From: Microbacterium sp. CSI-V
GTDB lineage: Bacteria; Actinomycetota; Actinomycetes; Actinomycetales; Microbacteriaceae
Length of the DNA stretch: 64,000 bases
Reading direction: 5' to 3'
Assembly: GCF_001984105.1 (NCBI RefSeq)
Contig: NZ_MTQM01000009.1
Span: 1,054,001 to 1,118,000 of the forward strand
Below the pieces are notes generated by a model. It was given only the letters and a program-made list of their open reading frames with translations. It made no database searches and was not told the origin of the DNA. Positions 1-8,717 of the stretch are shown in pieces. The translations under genes and the position numbers were made by a program. Every line of letters starts with the position of its first letter. Position 1 is the stretch's first letter.

Positions 1-231
1 CACGGCATCCCCGATCGTGCCGGCCGCCTCGCCGAGCCAGCGCTCGGCCTGCTCTGCCACGAGCCGCGCGTACGCGGCATCCGGGGGCGTGATCACGCTG
101 CGCGCGTCGTCGGGGAGGACGAGCGCGACCTCGAGCGACGCCCCGATCGCCCGGGCCAACCGGATGCCGAGCGCGAGCGCGTCGGCGCCGGTGTCGGTCG
201 CGGTGTACCCCACGACCACCGGGGCGGTCAT
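1..231 (-). CDS. Universal stress protein (UspA family), 3' part missing
   Basis: Open frame of 77 codons that runs off the left edge of the window. The N-terminus MTAPVVVGYTATDTGADAL followed by LARAIGASLEVALVLP is the first beta-strand/helix/beta-strand of a UspA alpha/beta fold. The ATP-binding glycine loop would lie beyond the window. Its ATG overlaps the TGA of the upstream putrescine oxidase (ATGA at 228-231), so it is probably translationally coupled as the last visible gene of the gabT-oxidase operon. The role (stress tolerance, ligand binding) is inferred from the family only. Confidence 0.72.
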   Translation of the reverse strand, partial: MTAPVVVGYTATDTGADALALGIRLARAIGASLEVALVLPDDARSVITPPDAAYARLVAEQAERWLGEAAGTIGDAV

Positions 232-1685
232 CCGCGGGCCCGTTCGAGGATCTCGTCGGCGGCCCGGTGACCCTGGCGGATCGCGCCGTCGACGTGCTGG
301 TAGCCGGCACCCGCCATGTCGCTGCACGCGAGGTGGATGGGGCCGACGGGCTCGCGCAGGTCGGCGCCGTAGCGCTGCAGACCGCCGAGGTCGAAGCTCG
401 CGGCGTAGGCGCCGCGCGTCCACTCCTCGCTGCCCCAGTCGCTCTCGTAGTAGACGACGGGGTTCTTCGCCTCGGGGCCGTAGTAGTGCGAGAGCGATTC
501 GAGGATGCGCTCCTTGCGCTCCTCGGCGCTCACGCGGAAGAGGTCGTCGGCGTTCTGGTCCGAGACGAACCCGACCAGCGTGCCCCGCTCGTCGCCGTGG
601 TTGGTGTTGTCGTACGCCTCGTGCGAGAGCTCGTACGGGCTGAACGCGGTGCCCGACAGACCCTGCTCGCGCCAGAACGGGCGGTCGTAGACGGCGTGCA
701 CCTTGATGACGAAGCCCATCGAGATGTGCTGGTGCATCTGGTGCTGGAGGCGCGGCAGCGGCGGGTCGAACGAGATGCGGGGGTACAGCACGGGGGCGAG
801 CGCGAGGATCGCGAAGCGGGCGCGCACGGTCACGTCGTCGGTGGTCACGGTGACCCCCGTCGAGGACTTCGCGGCCTCGACGCGGGCGGTCAGCGCGCGC
901 AGGTCGTCGACGCGGCGTCCGGTCACCGCATCCGCGGGGCGGTCCGCGGCGGCGGATTCCGGACCCCAGACGATGCGGCGCACCGGCTGGTTCAGGAGCA
1001 CGTCGTCGCCCAGACGCTCGGCGAGGAGCTCCGGAACCTGCTGCAGGCCGCCGACCACGCGCTTGTCGAGGATGAAGTCGGCGTCGACGAGGTGCGAGTA
1101 GGAGCCGGCGGAGGCCGCCATGAGCAGCGACTGCAGGAGCGAGAACGTGTGCGTCGGCTTGGTGAGCATCGCGGAGCCCGTGGCGAAGGCGAGGTTTCGC
1201 ACGGCCTCGTCGTCGTCGGTCTGCGCGCGCAGCCACGCGTCCCACGAGATCGTGTCCCACTCGGCGGCGTTCGGGTGCTCCCACGGCTTGTCGGGGTCGA
1301 TCTCGGCGACCATGGCATCCAGTCGCGCCGTGATCTCGTCGATGGCCCGCTCGGTCTCGGGCGCGACCGGGAACATCTCCCCGGTGAAGCGCTTCGCGAC
1401 ACCGTCCGGTCCGACGTAGACGCTGTCGCCCTCGCGGTAGCGGCTGTAGGTCGACAGGCCGAGGTCGGCCACGGTGTCGATGAGCGCCTGCTGGTCGGGC
1501 GAGACCCACTGGCCGCCGAGCTCGAGCATGGCTCCCTCGACGACGTCGGTCCAGAGGCGCCCGCCGACGCGGTCGCGCGCTTCGAGCACGACGACCGACA
1601 GTCCGGCCTTGCGCAGATCGTTCGCGGCGGTCAGGCCTGCGGCCCCCGCACCGATGACGACGACGTCACGCGTGATCTCGTCCAT
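228..1685 (-). CDS. puo: Flavin monoamine oxidase, putrescine oxidase type
   Basis: 485 residues. N-terminal FAD-binding GAGAAG loop (residues 12-17) followed by the E-A-R-D-R-V-G-G-R amine-oxidase motif, and a C-terminal FAD segment ending in GYQHVDGAIRQG. The stretch HQMHQHISMGFVIKVHAVY and the segment YESDWGSEEWTRG agree closely with my recollection of the Rhodococcus/Kocuria putrescine oxidases. Expected reaction: putrescine + O2 to 4-aminobutanal + NH3 + H2O2 in the cytosol. It lies just downstream of gabT on the same strand, which fits putrescine to GABA to succinate semialdehyde; no aminobutanal dehydrogenase is in the window. A purine-rich stretch (GAGAGAGAAG) precedes the ATG. The alternative is another amine oxidase with a different substrate. 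Confidence 0.82.
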   Translation of the reverse strand: MDEITRDVVVIGAGAAGLTAANDLRKAGLSVVVLEARDRVGGRLWTDVVEGAMLELGGQWVSPDQQALIDTVADLGLSTYSRYREGDSVYVGPDGVAKRFTGEMFPVAPETERAIDEITARLDAMVAEIDPDKPWEHPNAAEWDTISWDAWLRAQTDDDEAVRNLAFATGSAMLTKPTHTFSLLQSLLMAASAGSYSHLVDADFILDKRVVGGLQQVPELLAERLGDDVLLNQPVRRIVWGPESAAADRPADAVTGRRVDDLRALTARVEAAKSSTGVTVTTDDVTVRARFAILALAPVLYPRISFDPPLPRLQHQMHQHISMGFVIKVHAVYDRPFWREQGLSGTAFSPYELSHEAYDNTNHGDERGTLVGFVSDQNADDLFRVSAEERKERILESLSHYYGPEAKNPVVYYESDWGSEEWTRGAYAASFDLGGLQRYGADLREPVGPIHLACSDMAGAGYQHVDGAIRQGHRAADEILERARG

Positions 1686-1726
1686 GAAATCTTCTCTCTC
1701 TGCTCCGTGACCCGGGATGGTGCGAA

Positions 1727-1765
1727 CGAGGGGGTGGCTCGTTCGGGTCGTATGCCACCCCCTCG
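1727..1765 (-). terminator. Intercistronic hairpin after gabT
   Basis: Perfect 12-base inverted repeat, CGAGGGGGTGGC (1727-1738) and GCCACCCCCTCG (1754-1765), with a 15-base loop, between the gabT stop and the oxidase start. There is no U-tract on the minus-strand transcript, so it may be a partial terminator or an mRNA-processing/stability hairpin that sets gabT and oxidase levels. Confidence 0.55.
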
Positions 1766-1776
1766 GGTTGTGATGC

Positions 1777-3135
1777 TCAGTGGCGCGCGAGCGCTCCGGC
1801 CACGACGTCGAGACCCTCGTTGAGCAGGTCGTCGCCGATGGACAGGGGCGGGAGGAACCGGATGACGTTGCCGTACGTGCCGCACGTGAGCACGATCACG
1901 CCCTCGGCGATCGCGGCCTTCGCCACGGCCGAGGTGAGGGCCGCGTCGGGGGCGCCGGTGGCGGGGTCGACGAACTCGGCCGCGATCATCGCACCGTGTC
2001 CACGGACGTCGCCGATGCGCGGGTCGCTCTGCTGCAGCGCCGTGAGGCGCGAGATCAGGACCTCGCCGATCTCGCGGGCCCGCTCGACGAGGCCGTCGTT
2101 CTCGAATGCGTCGATCGCGGCGAGCGCCGCAGCGCACGCGATGGGGTTGCCGCCGTAGGTGCCACCGAGTCCACCGGAGTGCGTGGCATCCATCATCTCG
2201 GCGCGACCGGTCACGGCGGCCAGCGGAAGACCGCCGGCGATGCCCTTCGCGGTGGTCACCAGGTCGGGGACGATCCCGAAGAGGTCGGAGGCGAACATCG
2301 CACCCGTACGGGCGAAGCCGGACTGCACCTCGTCGGCGATGAAGACCACGCCGTTCGCGCGGCACCAGTCCACGAGAGCGGGGAGGAAGCCTTCGGCGGG
2401 GACGATGAAGCCGCCCTCGCCCTGGATCGGCTCGATGATGACGGCGGCGAGGTTCTCGGCGCCGACCTGCTTCTCGATGAGCGAGATGGCCTTCGCGGCC
2501 GCCTCGGCACCCGACAGACCGTCACGGTAGGGGTACGACAGCGGGGCGCGGTACACCTCGGCGGCGAACGGGCCGAAGCCGCTCTTGTACGGCATGTTCT
2601 TCGCCGTCAGCGCCATCGTGAGGTTGGTGCGGCCGTGGTAGGCGTGGTCGAAGGCGACGACGGCCTGACGCCCGGTGTGCTTGCGGGCGATCTTGATTGC
2701 GTTCTCGACCGCTTCCGCGCCGGAGTTGAACAGCGCGCTCTTCTTCGCGTGGTCGCCGGGGGTGAGGCGGTTCAGGGCCTCGGCCACCGACACGTACGAG
2801 TCGTAGGGCGACACCATGAAGCACGTGTGGGTGAAGGCGGCGACCTGCTCCTGCACGGCGGCGACGATCGCCGGGTGGGAGTTGCCGACGCTGGTCACGG
2901 CGATGCCGGAGCCGAGGTCGATGAGCGAGTTGCCGTCGGCGTCGACGATCACTCCCCCACCGGCGGCGACGGCGTGGATGGGGGCCGTGTGACCGACACC
3001 GGCGGAGACGGCGGCGGCCTTGCGGTCGAGGAGCTCCTGCGAGCGGGGGCCCGGGATGCTGGTGACCAGGCGGCGCTCCTGCGGGAGGGAGGGTCCGCCG
3101 ACGGGGGGCGCGGTGACGGTGTGCGGTGCGGTCAT
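1777..3135 (-). CDS. gabT: 4-aminobutyrate aminotransferase
   Basis: 452 residues, class III PLP aminotransferase. Motifs in order: the GIAVTSVGNSHP region, FNSGAEAVENAIKIAR, FDHAYHGRTNLTMALT, IADEVQSGFARTG, and the PLP lysine in TTAKGIAGGLP. The reaction is GABA + 2-oxoglutarate to succinate semialdehyde + glutamate. The start is taken as ATG 3135 because the preceding in-frame codons encode an Arg/Cys/Trp-rich tail unlike the family. A TACGCT hexamer ends 6 bases upstream and there is no clear Shine-Dalgarno sequence, suggesting a leaderless mRNA. It is divergent from a PucR-type regulator and upstream of putrescine oxidase, so GABA is probably the product of putrescine oxidation. Glutamate/lysine-type aminotransferase activity is less likely. 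Confidence 0.9.
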   Translation of the reverse strand: MTAPHTVTAPPVGGPSLPQERRLVTSIPGPRSQELLDRKAAAVSAGVGHTAPIHAVAAGGGVIVDADGNSLIDLGSGIAVTSVGNSHPAIVAAVQEQVAAFTHTCFMVSPYDSYVSVAEALNRLTPGDHAKKSALFNSGAEAVENAIKIARKHTGRQAVVAFDHAYHGRTNLTMALTAKNMPYKSGFGPFAAEVYRAPLSYPYRDGLSGAEAAAKAISLIEKQVGAENLAAVIIEPIQGEGGFIVPAEGFLPALVDWCRANGVVFIADEVQSGFARTGAMFASDLFGIVPDLVTTAKGIAGGLPLAAVTGRAEMMDATHSGGLGGTYGGNPIACAAALAAIDAFENDGLVERAREIGEVLISRLTALQQSDPRIGDVRGHGAMIAAEFVDPATGAPDAALTSAVAKAAIAEGVIVLTCGTYGNVIRFLPPLSIGDDLLNEGLDVVAGALARH

Positions 3136-3179
3136 GTCGTGAGCGTAGGGAAGGGTGCCACGACCCGACACCCACCGTG

Positions 3180-3217
3180 CTGTACATTCTGGATACCCCG
3201 CTGTACAACTCGTACAG
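3180..3217. promoter_or_regulatory. Probable operator of the PucR-type regulator
   Basis: Between divergent gabT and pucR. A palindrome CTGTACaactcGTACAG (3201-3217) is preceded by a third half-site CTGTAC at 3180-3185, 21 bases upstream (two helical turns). Such arrays of half-sites are usual for autoregulated activators. Binding by the adjacent PucR-family protein is an inference. Confidence 0.55.
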
Positions 3218-3236
3218 CGGATCCCGCGGGAGCCCC

Positions 3237-4751
3237 ATGGACGCCACCGACACCTCCACCCTCGGCGCACTGCTGCGCCGCCCCGACCTGCACCTCCGCC
3301 TGGAGAACGGCGAGCCCGCGGCGCTCGAGCGTCCCGTGCGGTGGGTGCACAGCAGCGACCTCGCCGACCCGACGCCGTTCCTCTCCGACGGACAGGTCCT
3401 GTTGACCACAGGGACCCAGTTCCAGGGCCCGGATGCCGCCTCCGCCGCCGACTACGTGCAACGCCTGACGGCGAGAGGGGTCGCGGGCCTGGGGTTCGGC
3501 ACGGAGGTCGTGCGCGACGGCATCCCTCCCGAGCTCGCCGCCGCGTGCCGCGAGGCCGGGCTGCCGCTGTTCGAGGTGCCGTACCGCACGCCGTTCATCG
3601 CGGTCGCGCGCGCCAACGCGGAGGCCATCGCCGCGGAGGCGTTCGCGAGACGGACGTGGGCGCTCTCCGCGCAACGGTCGATCGCGCTCGCGGCGCTGCG
3701 TCCCGACGGACTGGGCGCGACCCTCGCCGAACTGGCGCGGCAGCTCGGCACGTGGGTCGGTCTGTACGACGCGGCCGGGGAGCTCATGCGCGAGCATCCC
3801 GGCGGAGACGTGGATGCCGACACGTCGGCCGCTCTGAACGGCGAGGTCGCCGCGGTGCTCCGGCGCGGCGCCCGCGCGGCATCCTCCCTGCGCATCCAGG
3901 GGCGCCCGTTCACGCTGCAGACCCTCGGGCGCGGGGGGCACCTCCGCGGTCTCATCGCGATCGCGGCCGGAGAGCTCGACCAGGAGGGCCGCGGTGTCGT
4001 CACCGCCGTCATCGCGATGGCCGGGCTCGCCTTCGAGCAGCACCAGGGCCTCGGCCGCGCCCGCGGCGCTCTCCGCGCGGGCCTCGTGCAGTCGCTGCTC
4101 ACCGACGATCCGACCTTGGCCCGTCGCATCGCGCGCGACGCGTGGGGACCACTGCCGGCCGCCCCCATCGTCGTCGCGCTCACCGACGCGACCGCCGCCC
4201 GCAACAGCGGGCTGGCCGAACTCCTGGAGCTGCGCGCGGACGAGCGTCGCGGTGCGGTGTTCTTCGGCCGCGCGGACGACGGCGTCGTCATCGTCGTCCC
4301 CGCCGACGAGCGACACGCGATCGACGAGGCCGCCGACCGGTTCGGGGCGCGGATCGGCGTGTCCGACCCCACCGGCTACGACCGCTTCGCCGCGGCGGTC
4401 GAACAGGCACGGGTGGCACGCGATCGCGGGCGCGACGCCGTCACCACGTTCCGCGAGGTGGCGGCATCCGGGGTGCTGTCCGCCCTCGGTCCCGATGCGC
4501 CGAGCCTGGCCGCCGCCGAGCTGGCACCGCTGACCGCGCACGACACCGCCGAGGGGTCGCGACTCGTCGAGACCCTGCGCGGCTGGCTCGACCACGACTG
4601 CTCGCACGAGATCACGGCGCAGGCCCTCGGCGTCCACCGGCACACCGTCCGCACACGCCTGGCCCTGGCCGAGCGACTGCTCGACCGGGACCTCTCGTCG
4701 TTCGCGACGCGTGCCGAGCTGTGGGCGGCCCTGCGGGTGCAGCCCGCCTGA
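3237..4751 (+). CDS. PucR family transcriptional regulator
   Basis: 504 residues. The N-terminal PucR ligand-binding domain (about residues 7-120) includes the pattern VRWVHSSDL...LLTTGTQF. The C-terminal PucR-type helix-turn-helix (about residues 440-500) includes ITAQALGVHRHTVRTRLA. ATG 3237 follows GCGGGAG and removes an unlikely 37-residue extension. It is divergent from gabT and probably senses GABA, putrescine or a breakdown product to control the gabT-oxidase operon, as other PucR proteins control neighbouring nitrogen-compound catabolism genes. The effector is not visible in the sequence. Confidence 0.85.
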   Translation: MDATDTSTLGALLRRPDLHLRLENGEPAALERPVRWVHSSDLADPTPFLSDGQVLLTTGTQFQGPDAASAADYVQRLTARGVAGLGFGTEVVRDGIPPELAAACREAGLPLFEVPYRTPFIAVARANAEAIAAEAFARRTWALSAQRSIALAALRPDGLGATLAELARQLGTWVGLYDAAGELMREHPGGDVDADTSAALNGEVAAVLRRGARAASSLRIQGRPFTLQTLGRGGHLRGLIAIAAGELDQEGRGVVTAVIAMAGLAFEQHQGLGRARGALRAGLVQSLLTDDPTLARRIARDAWGPLPAAPIVVALTDATAARNSGLAELLELRADERRGAVFFGRADDGVVIVVPADERHAIDEAADRFGARIGVSDPTGYDRFAAAVEQARVARDRGRDAVTTFREVAASGVLSALGPDAPSLAAAELAPLTAHDTAEGSRLVETLRGWLDHDCSHEITAQALGVHRHTVRTRLALAERLLDRDLSSFATRAELWAALRVQPA

Positions 4752-4764
4752 GGACGAGGCGCGC

Positions 4765-4782
4765 CCCCGGCCTCAGCCGGGG
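4765..4782. terminator. Hairpin between convergent pucR and lacI-type genes
   Basis: CCCCGGC-CTCA-GCCGGGG, a perfect 7-base stem with a 4-base loop. It spans the stop codon of the minus-strand LacI gene and lies 14 bases after the pucR stop. It could terminate transcription in both directions, although no U-tract is present. Confidence 0.45.
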
Positions 4783-5906
4783 CAGCCGCAGCTGCGGCGC
4801 ACCACGAGCCGAGGCTCGAACACCACGTCGAAGGGGCGGTCGGCGGGGCCCGCGACCCCGGCGAGGATGCGCGCGGCGGCGCGGCCCATCGCCTCCATCG
4901 GCTGCCGGACGGTGGTCAACGGCGGGGAGCTGAGGCGTGCCGCCAGCGTGCCGTCGAAGCCGGTGACCACGACGTCGTCGGGAACCCGGAGTCCTTCGGC
5001 GGCGAGCGTGTCCAGCACGGCGAACGCGTGCTGGTCGGTCGCGCACACGAGGGCCTGCGGCATCCGCCCGTCGGCGATGAGCGCGCGCAGCTGCGGAACG
5101 AGGTCGTCCTCGCCTCGGACGGTGGCATCCACCACCTGCGGGCGCAGCAGGAGGCCGAGGTCGGCGAGGCCGTCCTGCAGCCCGATCAGTCGCTCGGCCG
5201 TGTCGGAGGCCTCGGGGCGTCCGACGAAGGCGATGTCGCGGATGCCGTGCTCCCGGACCAGATGATCGGCGAGGGCCCGCATTCCCCCGGCGTTGTCGAC
5301 GCGCACGCGGTGGTGGTGATCGTCGCCGGGGGCGGCGCTGAACAGCACGATCGGGATCGTCGGGGCGTACCGGGCCAGGGCCGGGGCGGTCTGCGGCGAC
5401 GGGAAGATCGCCAACCCGTCGACGCGGCCCGCGGTGTCGGCGACGGAGACGTCGGTCCCGGCGCCGCTGCTGAGCATCACGGGGCGCCCGAGCGCCCAGC
5501 ACTCCAGCTCGAATCCGCGCTGCACCTCGTCGACGTAGAGCGGGAACGCGCGCGGATCCGACAGGACGTCGTCGTCGGTCTGCGCCCACGGGATCACGCC
5601 GTCGGCGTCGAGCCGGGGCATCGCGAGGTCCGTGAACGAGGGGGTCTGCGTGAGCGGATCCGCCCGCTCCAGCAGCAGATCGAACGCGTGCAGGCCGAGC
5701 GTGCCCGTGCGGCCGTGCGCGAGGCCGCGGGCTGCGGCGCTGGGCGCATAGCCCAGTCGCCGCGCGGCCTCGAGCACGCGCTCGCGCGTCGCGTCGCTGA
5801 GCTTGTCGGGGCGGCGGAACGCGAACGACACCGACGCGATCGACACCCGGGCCTCCTGGGCCACGTCGTAGACGGTCGGTCGACGTGCCGCGTCCGCTTC
5901 GCTCAT
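4773..5906 (-). CDS. LacI family transcriptional repressor
   Basis: 377 residues. N-terminal LacI helix-turn-helix TVYDVAQEARVSIASVSFAF (residues 10-29) with hinge GYAPSAAARGLAHGRTGTLG, then a periplasmic-binding-protein-like sugar domain ending in VVTGFDGTLAARLSSPPLTTV. The C-terminal RRSCGC tail is common in actinobacterial sugar LacI proteins. The ATG overlaps the TGA of the GH3 gene (ATGA), so it is the last gene of the ABC transporter/GH3 operon and probably its autoregulator. A LacI-like AGCGCT-core site sits upstream of the glycoamylase gene (13448-13458). Confidence 0.88.
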   Translation of the reverse strand: MSEADAARRPTVYDVAQEARVSIASVSFAFRRPDKLSDATRERVLEAARRLGYAPSAAARGLAHGRTGTLGLHAFDLLLERADPLTQTPSFTDLAMPRLDADGVIPWAQTDDDVLSDPRAFPLYVDEVQRGFELECWALGRPVMLSSGAGTDVSVADTAGRVDGLAIFPSPQTAPALARYAPTIPIVLFSAAPGDDHHHRVRVDNAGGMRALADHLVREHGIRDIAFVGRPEASDTAERLIGLQDGLADLGLLLRPQVVDATVRGEDDLVPQLRALIADGRMPQALVCATDQHAFAVLDTLAAEGLRVPDDVVVTGFDGTLAARLSSPPLTTVRQPMEAMGRAAARILAGVAGPADRPFDVVFEPRLVVRRSCGCPG

Positions 5907-7783
5907 CGGTGCGCGTACCCCCTCATCGGCTCCGCCGAGTCCTCCACCCCCGCGAGCTCCAGCCCGAAGTGCACGGGGAAGACGGGGTCACCGGTGTCCG
6001 ACGGTACATCCTCGCGCGACGCGCGGACGGCATCCATCGACCGGGGGATCTCGATCGGCAGGCGTCCCTGCGGCGCGACGCGCCCGGTCAGGGCGTCGAG
6101 GACCGCGCGCGCCGAACTGCCGTAATCCGCCACGATCGCCGCCGCGTGTCCGACGAACGGGGTGAGGATCGCCGGGCGGTCGAGGTTCACCACGAGCACG
6201 AGCGGACAGGATGCCGCGATCTGCTGCAACCGGTACACCAGGCCCGGTGCGAACTGGAGGGAGCCCTGGTGGAACCACGCCTCGAGGAACAGGTCGTCGC
6301 GCGGATCGAAGGGCGCACCGATGCGGACGAGCGCGAGATCGGCCTCGGCGGGGTCAGACACCGCGCGCCCGAGTTCCGCGACGTCGTCGGCGCGGAAGCC
6401 CTCGACGTACACGGCGCCGGTGGGACGCAGCGGCAGCACGTCGCCCTCGTTCACCAGCACCGTGAGCGAGCGCGCCTGGGCCCGCTCCCCCAGCTCGCGG
6501 AACTCGGCGTTGCCGACGATCCGCTCGGCCGCGTCGACGTCGACGTACGGGTCGTCGAACAGGCCCAGGGCGAACTTCACCCGCAGGAGACGCCGCGCGG
6601 ACCGGTCGATGCGCTCCTCGGACACGCGGCCCGCCCGGACGAGGTCCACGAGCATCTCGACGCATTCCTCGCCGCCGAACTGGTCGGCGCCGGCATCCAG
6701 GATCTTCTCCATGCGCTCGCTCGCCGTGAGCTCTTCCACGCCCCACGCGCGGGCGGGGAGCACCTGATCGCCGACGTGGTTGTCATTGACGAGCTCCCAG
6801 TCGGTCACGACGACTCCGTCGTAGCCGAGCTCCTCGCGCAGCAGACCCGTGATGATCTGACGGTTGTAGCCGAAGCCGACCTCTTCGATCGGCTGACCGT
6901 CGACCTCGAGGCCGACCGGCATGCCGTAGTACGGCATCATCCCCGCGGTGCCGCGCCGGATCGCCTCCCGGAAGGGCTCGAGGTGGTAGTCGAACATCCC
7001 GCCGGGGTAGACCTGCTCGCGACCGTACGGGAAGTGCGCGTCCTCGCCGCCCTGCTGCGGCCCTCCGCCCGGGAAGTGCTTCGTCGTGCACGCGACGCTG
7101 TCGGGCCCGAGCTCCTCGCCCTGGAACCCGCGGAGGTAGGCGGCGGTGAACTCCGCGACACGCGCGGCATCCTGTCCGAGGGTCTGCGCCTGACGGCCCC
7201 ACCGCGGCTCGGTGGCGAGGTCGATCTGCGGGTGCAGGGCGGCGCGGATGCCGACGGCGACGTACTCGCGCCGCGCGACGTCGGCGAACTCGCGCACGGT
7301 CTCGACGTCGTCGAGGGCCGCGAGCCCGAGACCCTCGGGCCACTGCGAGAACGGGCCCGCCGCGAACCCCACCCCGGTGTTCTCCACGAATGCGTGGCGC
7401 GGATCGGTGCTGATCGTGACGGGGATGCCGTGCGGCGTCGTCTCGGCCAGCGCCTGGAGCGCGTTGTTCCAGGTCGCCGCCTGCCGGGCCGTGCGGATCG
7501 CGTGCACGTTGAAGTGCGTCATGTTCTTGCCGACGACGACGGCGGTCGTCGGCGACTTCGAGATCCGGCCGGGGGCCTCGAGCAGCTCGCCGTCCTCGCC
7601 CACCTCGATGACCGTCTGGAACATGAGGCCGCACTTCTCCTCGAGGCTGAGCCGCCCGAGCAGATCCTCGGTGCGCTCCTCGGTGCTGCGGCGCGGATCT
7701 TCGTAGGGGTCCATCACGCCGTTGCCGTTGAGGTCGCGGAAACGGGTGCCGTCGGGCGCGGTGAGGAATCGGGGGGAGGTCAT
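5903..7783 (-). CDS. Glycoside hydrolase family 3 beta-glucosidase
   Basis: 626 residues, no signal peptide, hence cytosolic. It begins with an EF-hand-like DLNGNGVMDPYEDP (about residues 17-30) seen in a GH3 subgroup, then the GH3 TIM barrel: GIPVTISTDPRH, the KHFPGGGP loop and the nucleophile motif VVVTDWE with Asp at about residue 328. The C-terminal half is the second GH3 domain. ATG 7783 follows AAAGGACTCCC; a longer upstream reading overlaps the permease gene and has no support. In an operon with an ABC sugar importer and a LacI repressor, it probably splits imported beta-gluco-oligosaccharides. Its type resembles GH3 enzymes known to act on sophorose, but linkage specificity cannot be read from sequence alone. 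Confidence 0.87.
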   Translation of the reverse strand: MTSPRFLTAPDGTRFRDLNGNGVMDPYEDPRRSTEERTEDLLGRLSLEEKCGLMFQTVIEVGEDGELLEAPGRISKSPTTAVVVGKNMTHFNVHAIRTARQAATWNNALQALAETTPHGIPVTISTDPRHAFVENTGVGFAAGPFSQWPEGLGLAALDDVETVREFADVARREYVAVGIRAALHPQIDLATEPRWGRQAQTLGQDAARVAEFTAAYLRGFQGEELGPDSVACTTKHFPGGGPQQGGEDAHFPYGREQVYPGGMFDYHLEPFREAIRRGTAGMMPYYGMPVGLEVDGQPIEEVGFGYNRQIITGLLREELGYDGVVVTDWELVNDNHVGDQVLPARAWGVEELTASERMEKILDAGADQFGGEECVEMLVDLVRAGRVSEERIDRSARRLLRVKFALGLFDDPYVDVDAAERIVGNAEFRELGERAQARSLTVLVNEGDVLPLRPTGAVYVEGFRADDVAELGRAVSDPAEADLALVRIGAPFDPRDDLFLEAWFHQGSLQFAPGLVYRLQQIAASCPLVLVVNLDRPAILTPFVGHAAAIVADYGSSARAVLDALTGRVAPQGRLPIEIPRSMDAVRASREDVPSDTGDPVFPVHFGLELAGVEDSAEPMRGYAHR

Positions 7784-7806
7784 GGGAGTCCTTTCGAGGG
7801 CTCGGG

Positions 7807-8706
7807 TCACTTCAAGCCGGTCGAGGCGATGCCCTGGATGAAGTAGCGCTGCAGGAAGACGAACAGCAGGATGATCGGCGCGATCACCAGCACCGAACCC
7901 GCGAGCAGCAGACCGTAATCGGTGGCGTTCTGTCCGGTGGAGTACAGCGACAGCGCGACGGGGAGGGTGTATTTCCCCTCGGTCTGCGCCGCCACCAGCG
8001 GCCACAGGAAGTTGTTCCACGACGCCAGGAACGTCAGGATGCCGAGGGTCGCCAGCGGCGGCCCGCACAGGGGCATCACGATGCGGGCGAAGATCCGCAG
8101 CTCCCCCGCCCCGTCGATGCGCGCGGCCTCGAGCAGCGGATCGGGGATGCCGAGCATGAACTGCCGCATGAGGAAGACGCCCAACGGCGTCGTGACGAAC
8201 GGCAGGATCAGCGCCGCGTAGGTGTCGACGAGGCCGAGCGAGGACACCATCACGAACAGGGGCACGAAGGTGACGACGCCCGGGACCATGAGCGTCACCA
8301 TCACCACGACGAACAGGGCCTTCTTGCCGGGGAAGTCCATCTTCGCCAGCGCGTACCCGACCATCGAGCAGAACACGAGGTTGCCGACCACGGTGACCAG
8401 GGCCACGAACAGGCTGTTGCCGAAGAACTGGCCGAAGTTCAGCTGCCCGAACCACGTGGCGAAGTTCTCCCACGTGAACTGCTCGGGCCACCACGTCGGC
8501 GGCCGCTGCAGGATCTCGCGCTGGGTCTTCACCGAGCCCAGCAGCATCCACGCGAAGGGCAGCATCCACACCAGCAGCCCGATCACGAGCACGGTGAGGG
8601 TGAGCGCGCGGCCCGGCGTCAGTCGGTTCTCGGCGCGACGGCGCCGGCGCGGAGCGGGCGGCGTCTCGGCGGCGGCCACGGGGGCCGCGGGGGCGGTGAG
8701 CGTCAT
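7807..8706 (-). CDS. ABC sugar transporter permease (MalG-like)
   Basis: 299 residues with about six membrane segments, the first LTLTVLVIGLLVWMLPFAWM after an Arg-rich cytosolic tail. The coupling-loop EAA motif EAARIDGAGELRIFARI contacts the ATPase. CarbohydrateABC permease of the CUT1 class. ATG 8706 is preceded by GGGAGGATGCC, a strong ribosome site. It lies 11 bases after the partner permease and 23 before the GH3 gene. No ATPase gene is present, so a shared MsiK-type ATPase encoded elsewhere is likely, as is common in actinobacteria. Confidence 0.9.
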   Translation of the reverse strand: MTLTAPAAPVAAAETPPAPRRRRRAENRLTPGRALTLTVLVIGLLVWMLPFAWMLLGSVKTQREILQRPPTWWPEQFTWENFATWFGQLNFGQFFGNSLFVALVTVVGNLVFCSMVGYALAKMDFPGKKALFVVVMVTLMVPGVVTFVPLFVMVSSLGLVDTYAALILPFVTTPLGVFLMRQFMLGIPDPLLEAARIDGAGELRIFARIVMPLCGPPLATLGILTFLASWNNFLWPLVAAQTEGKYTLPVALSLYSTGQNATDYGLLLAGSVLVIAPIILLFVFLQRYFIQGIASTGLK

Positions 8707-8717
8707 GGCATCCTCCC

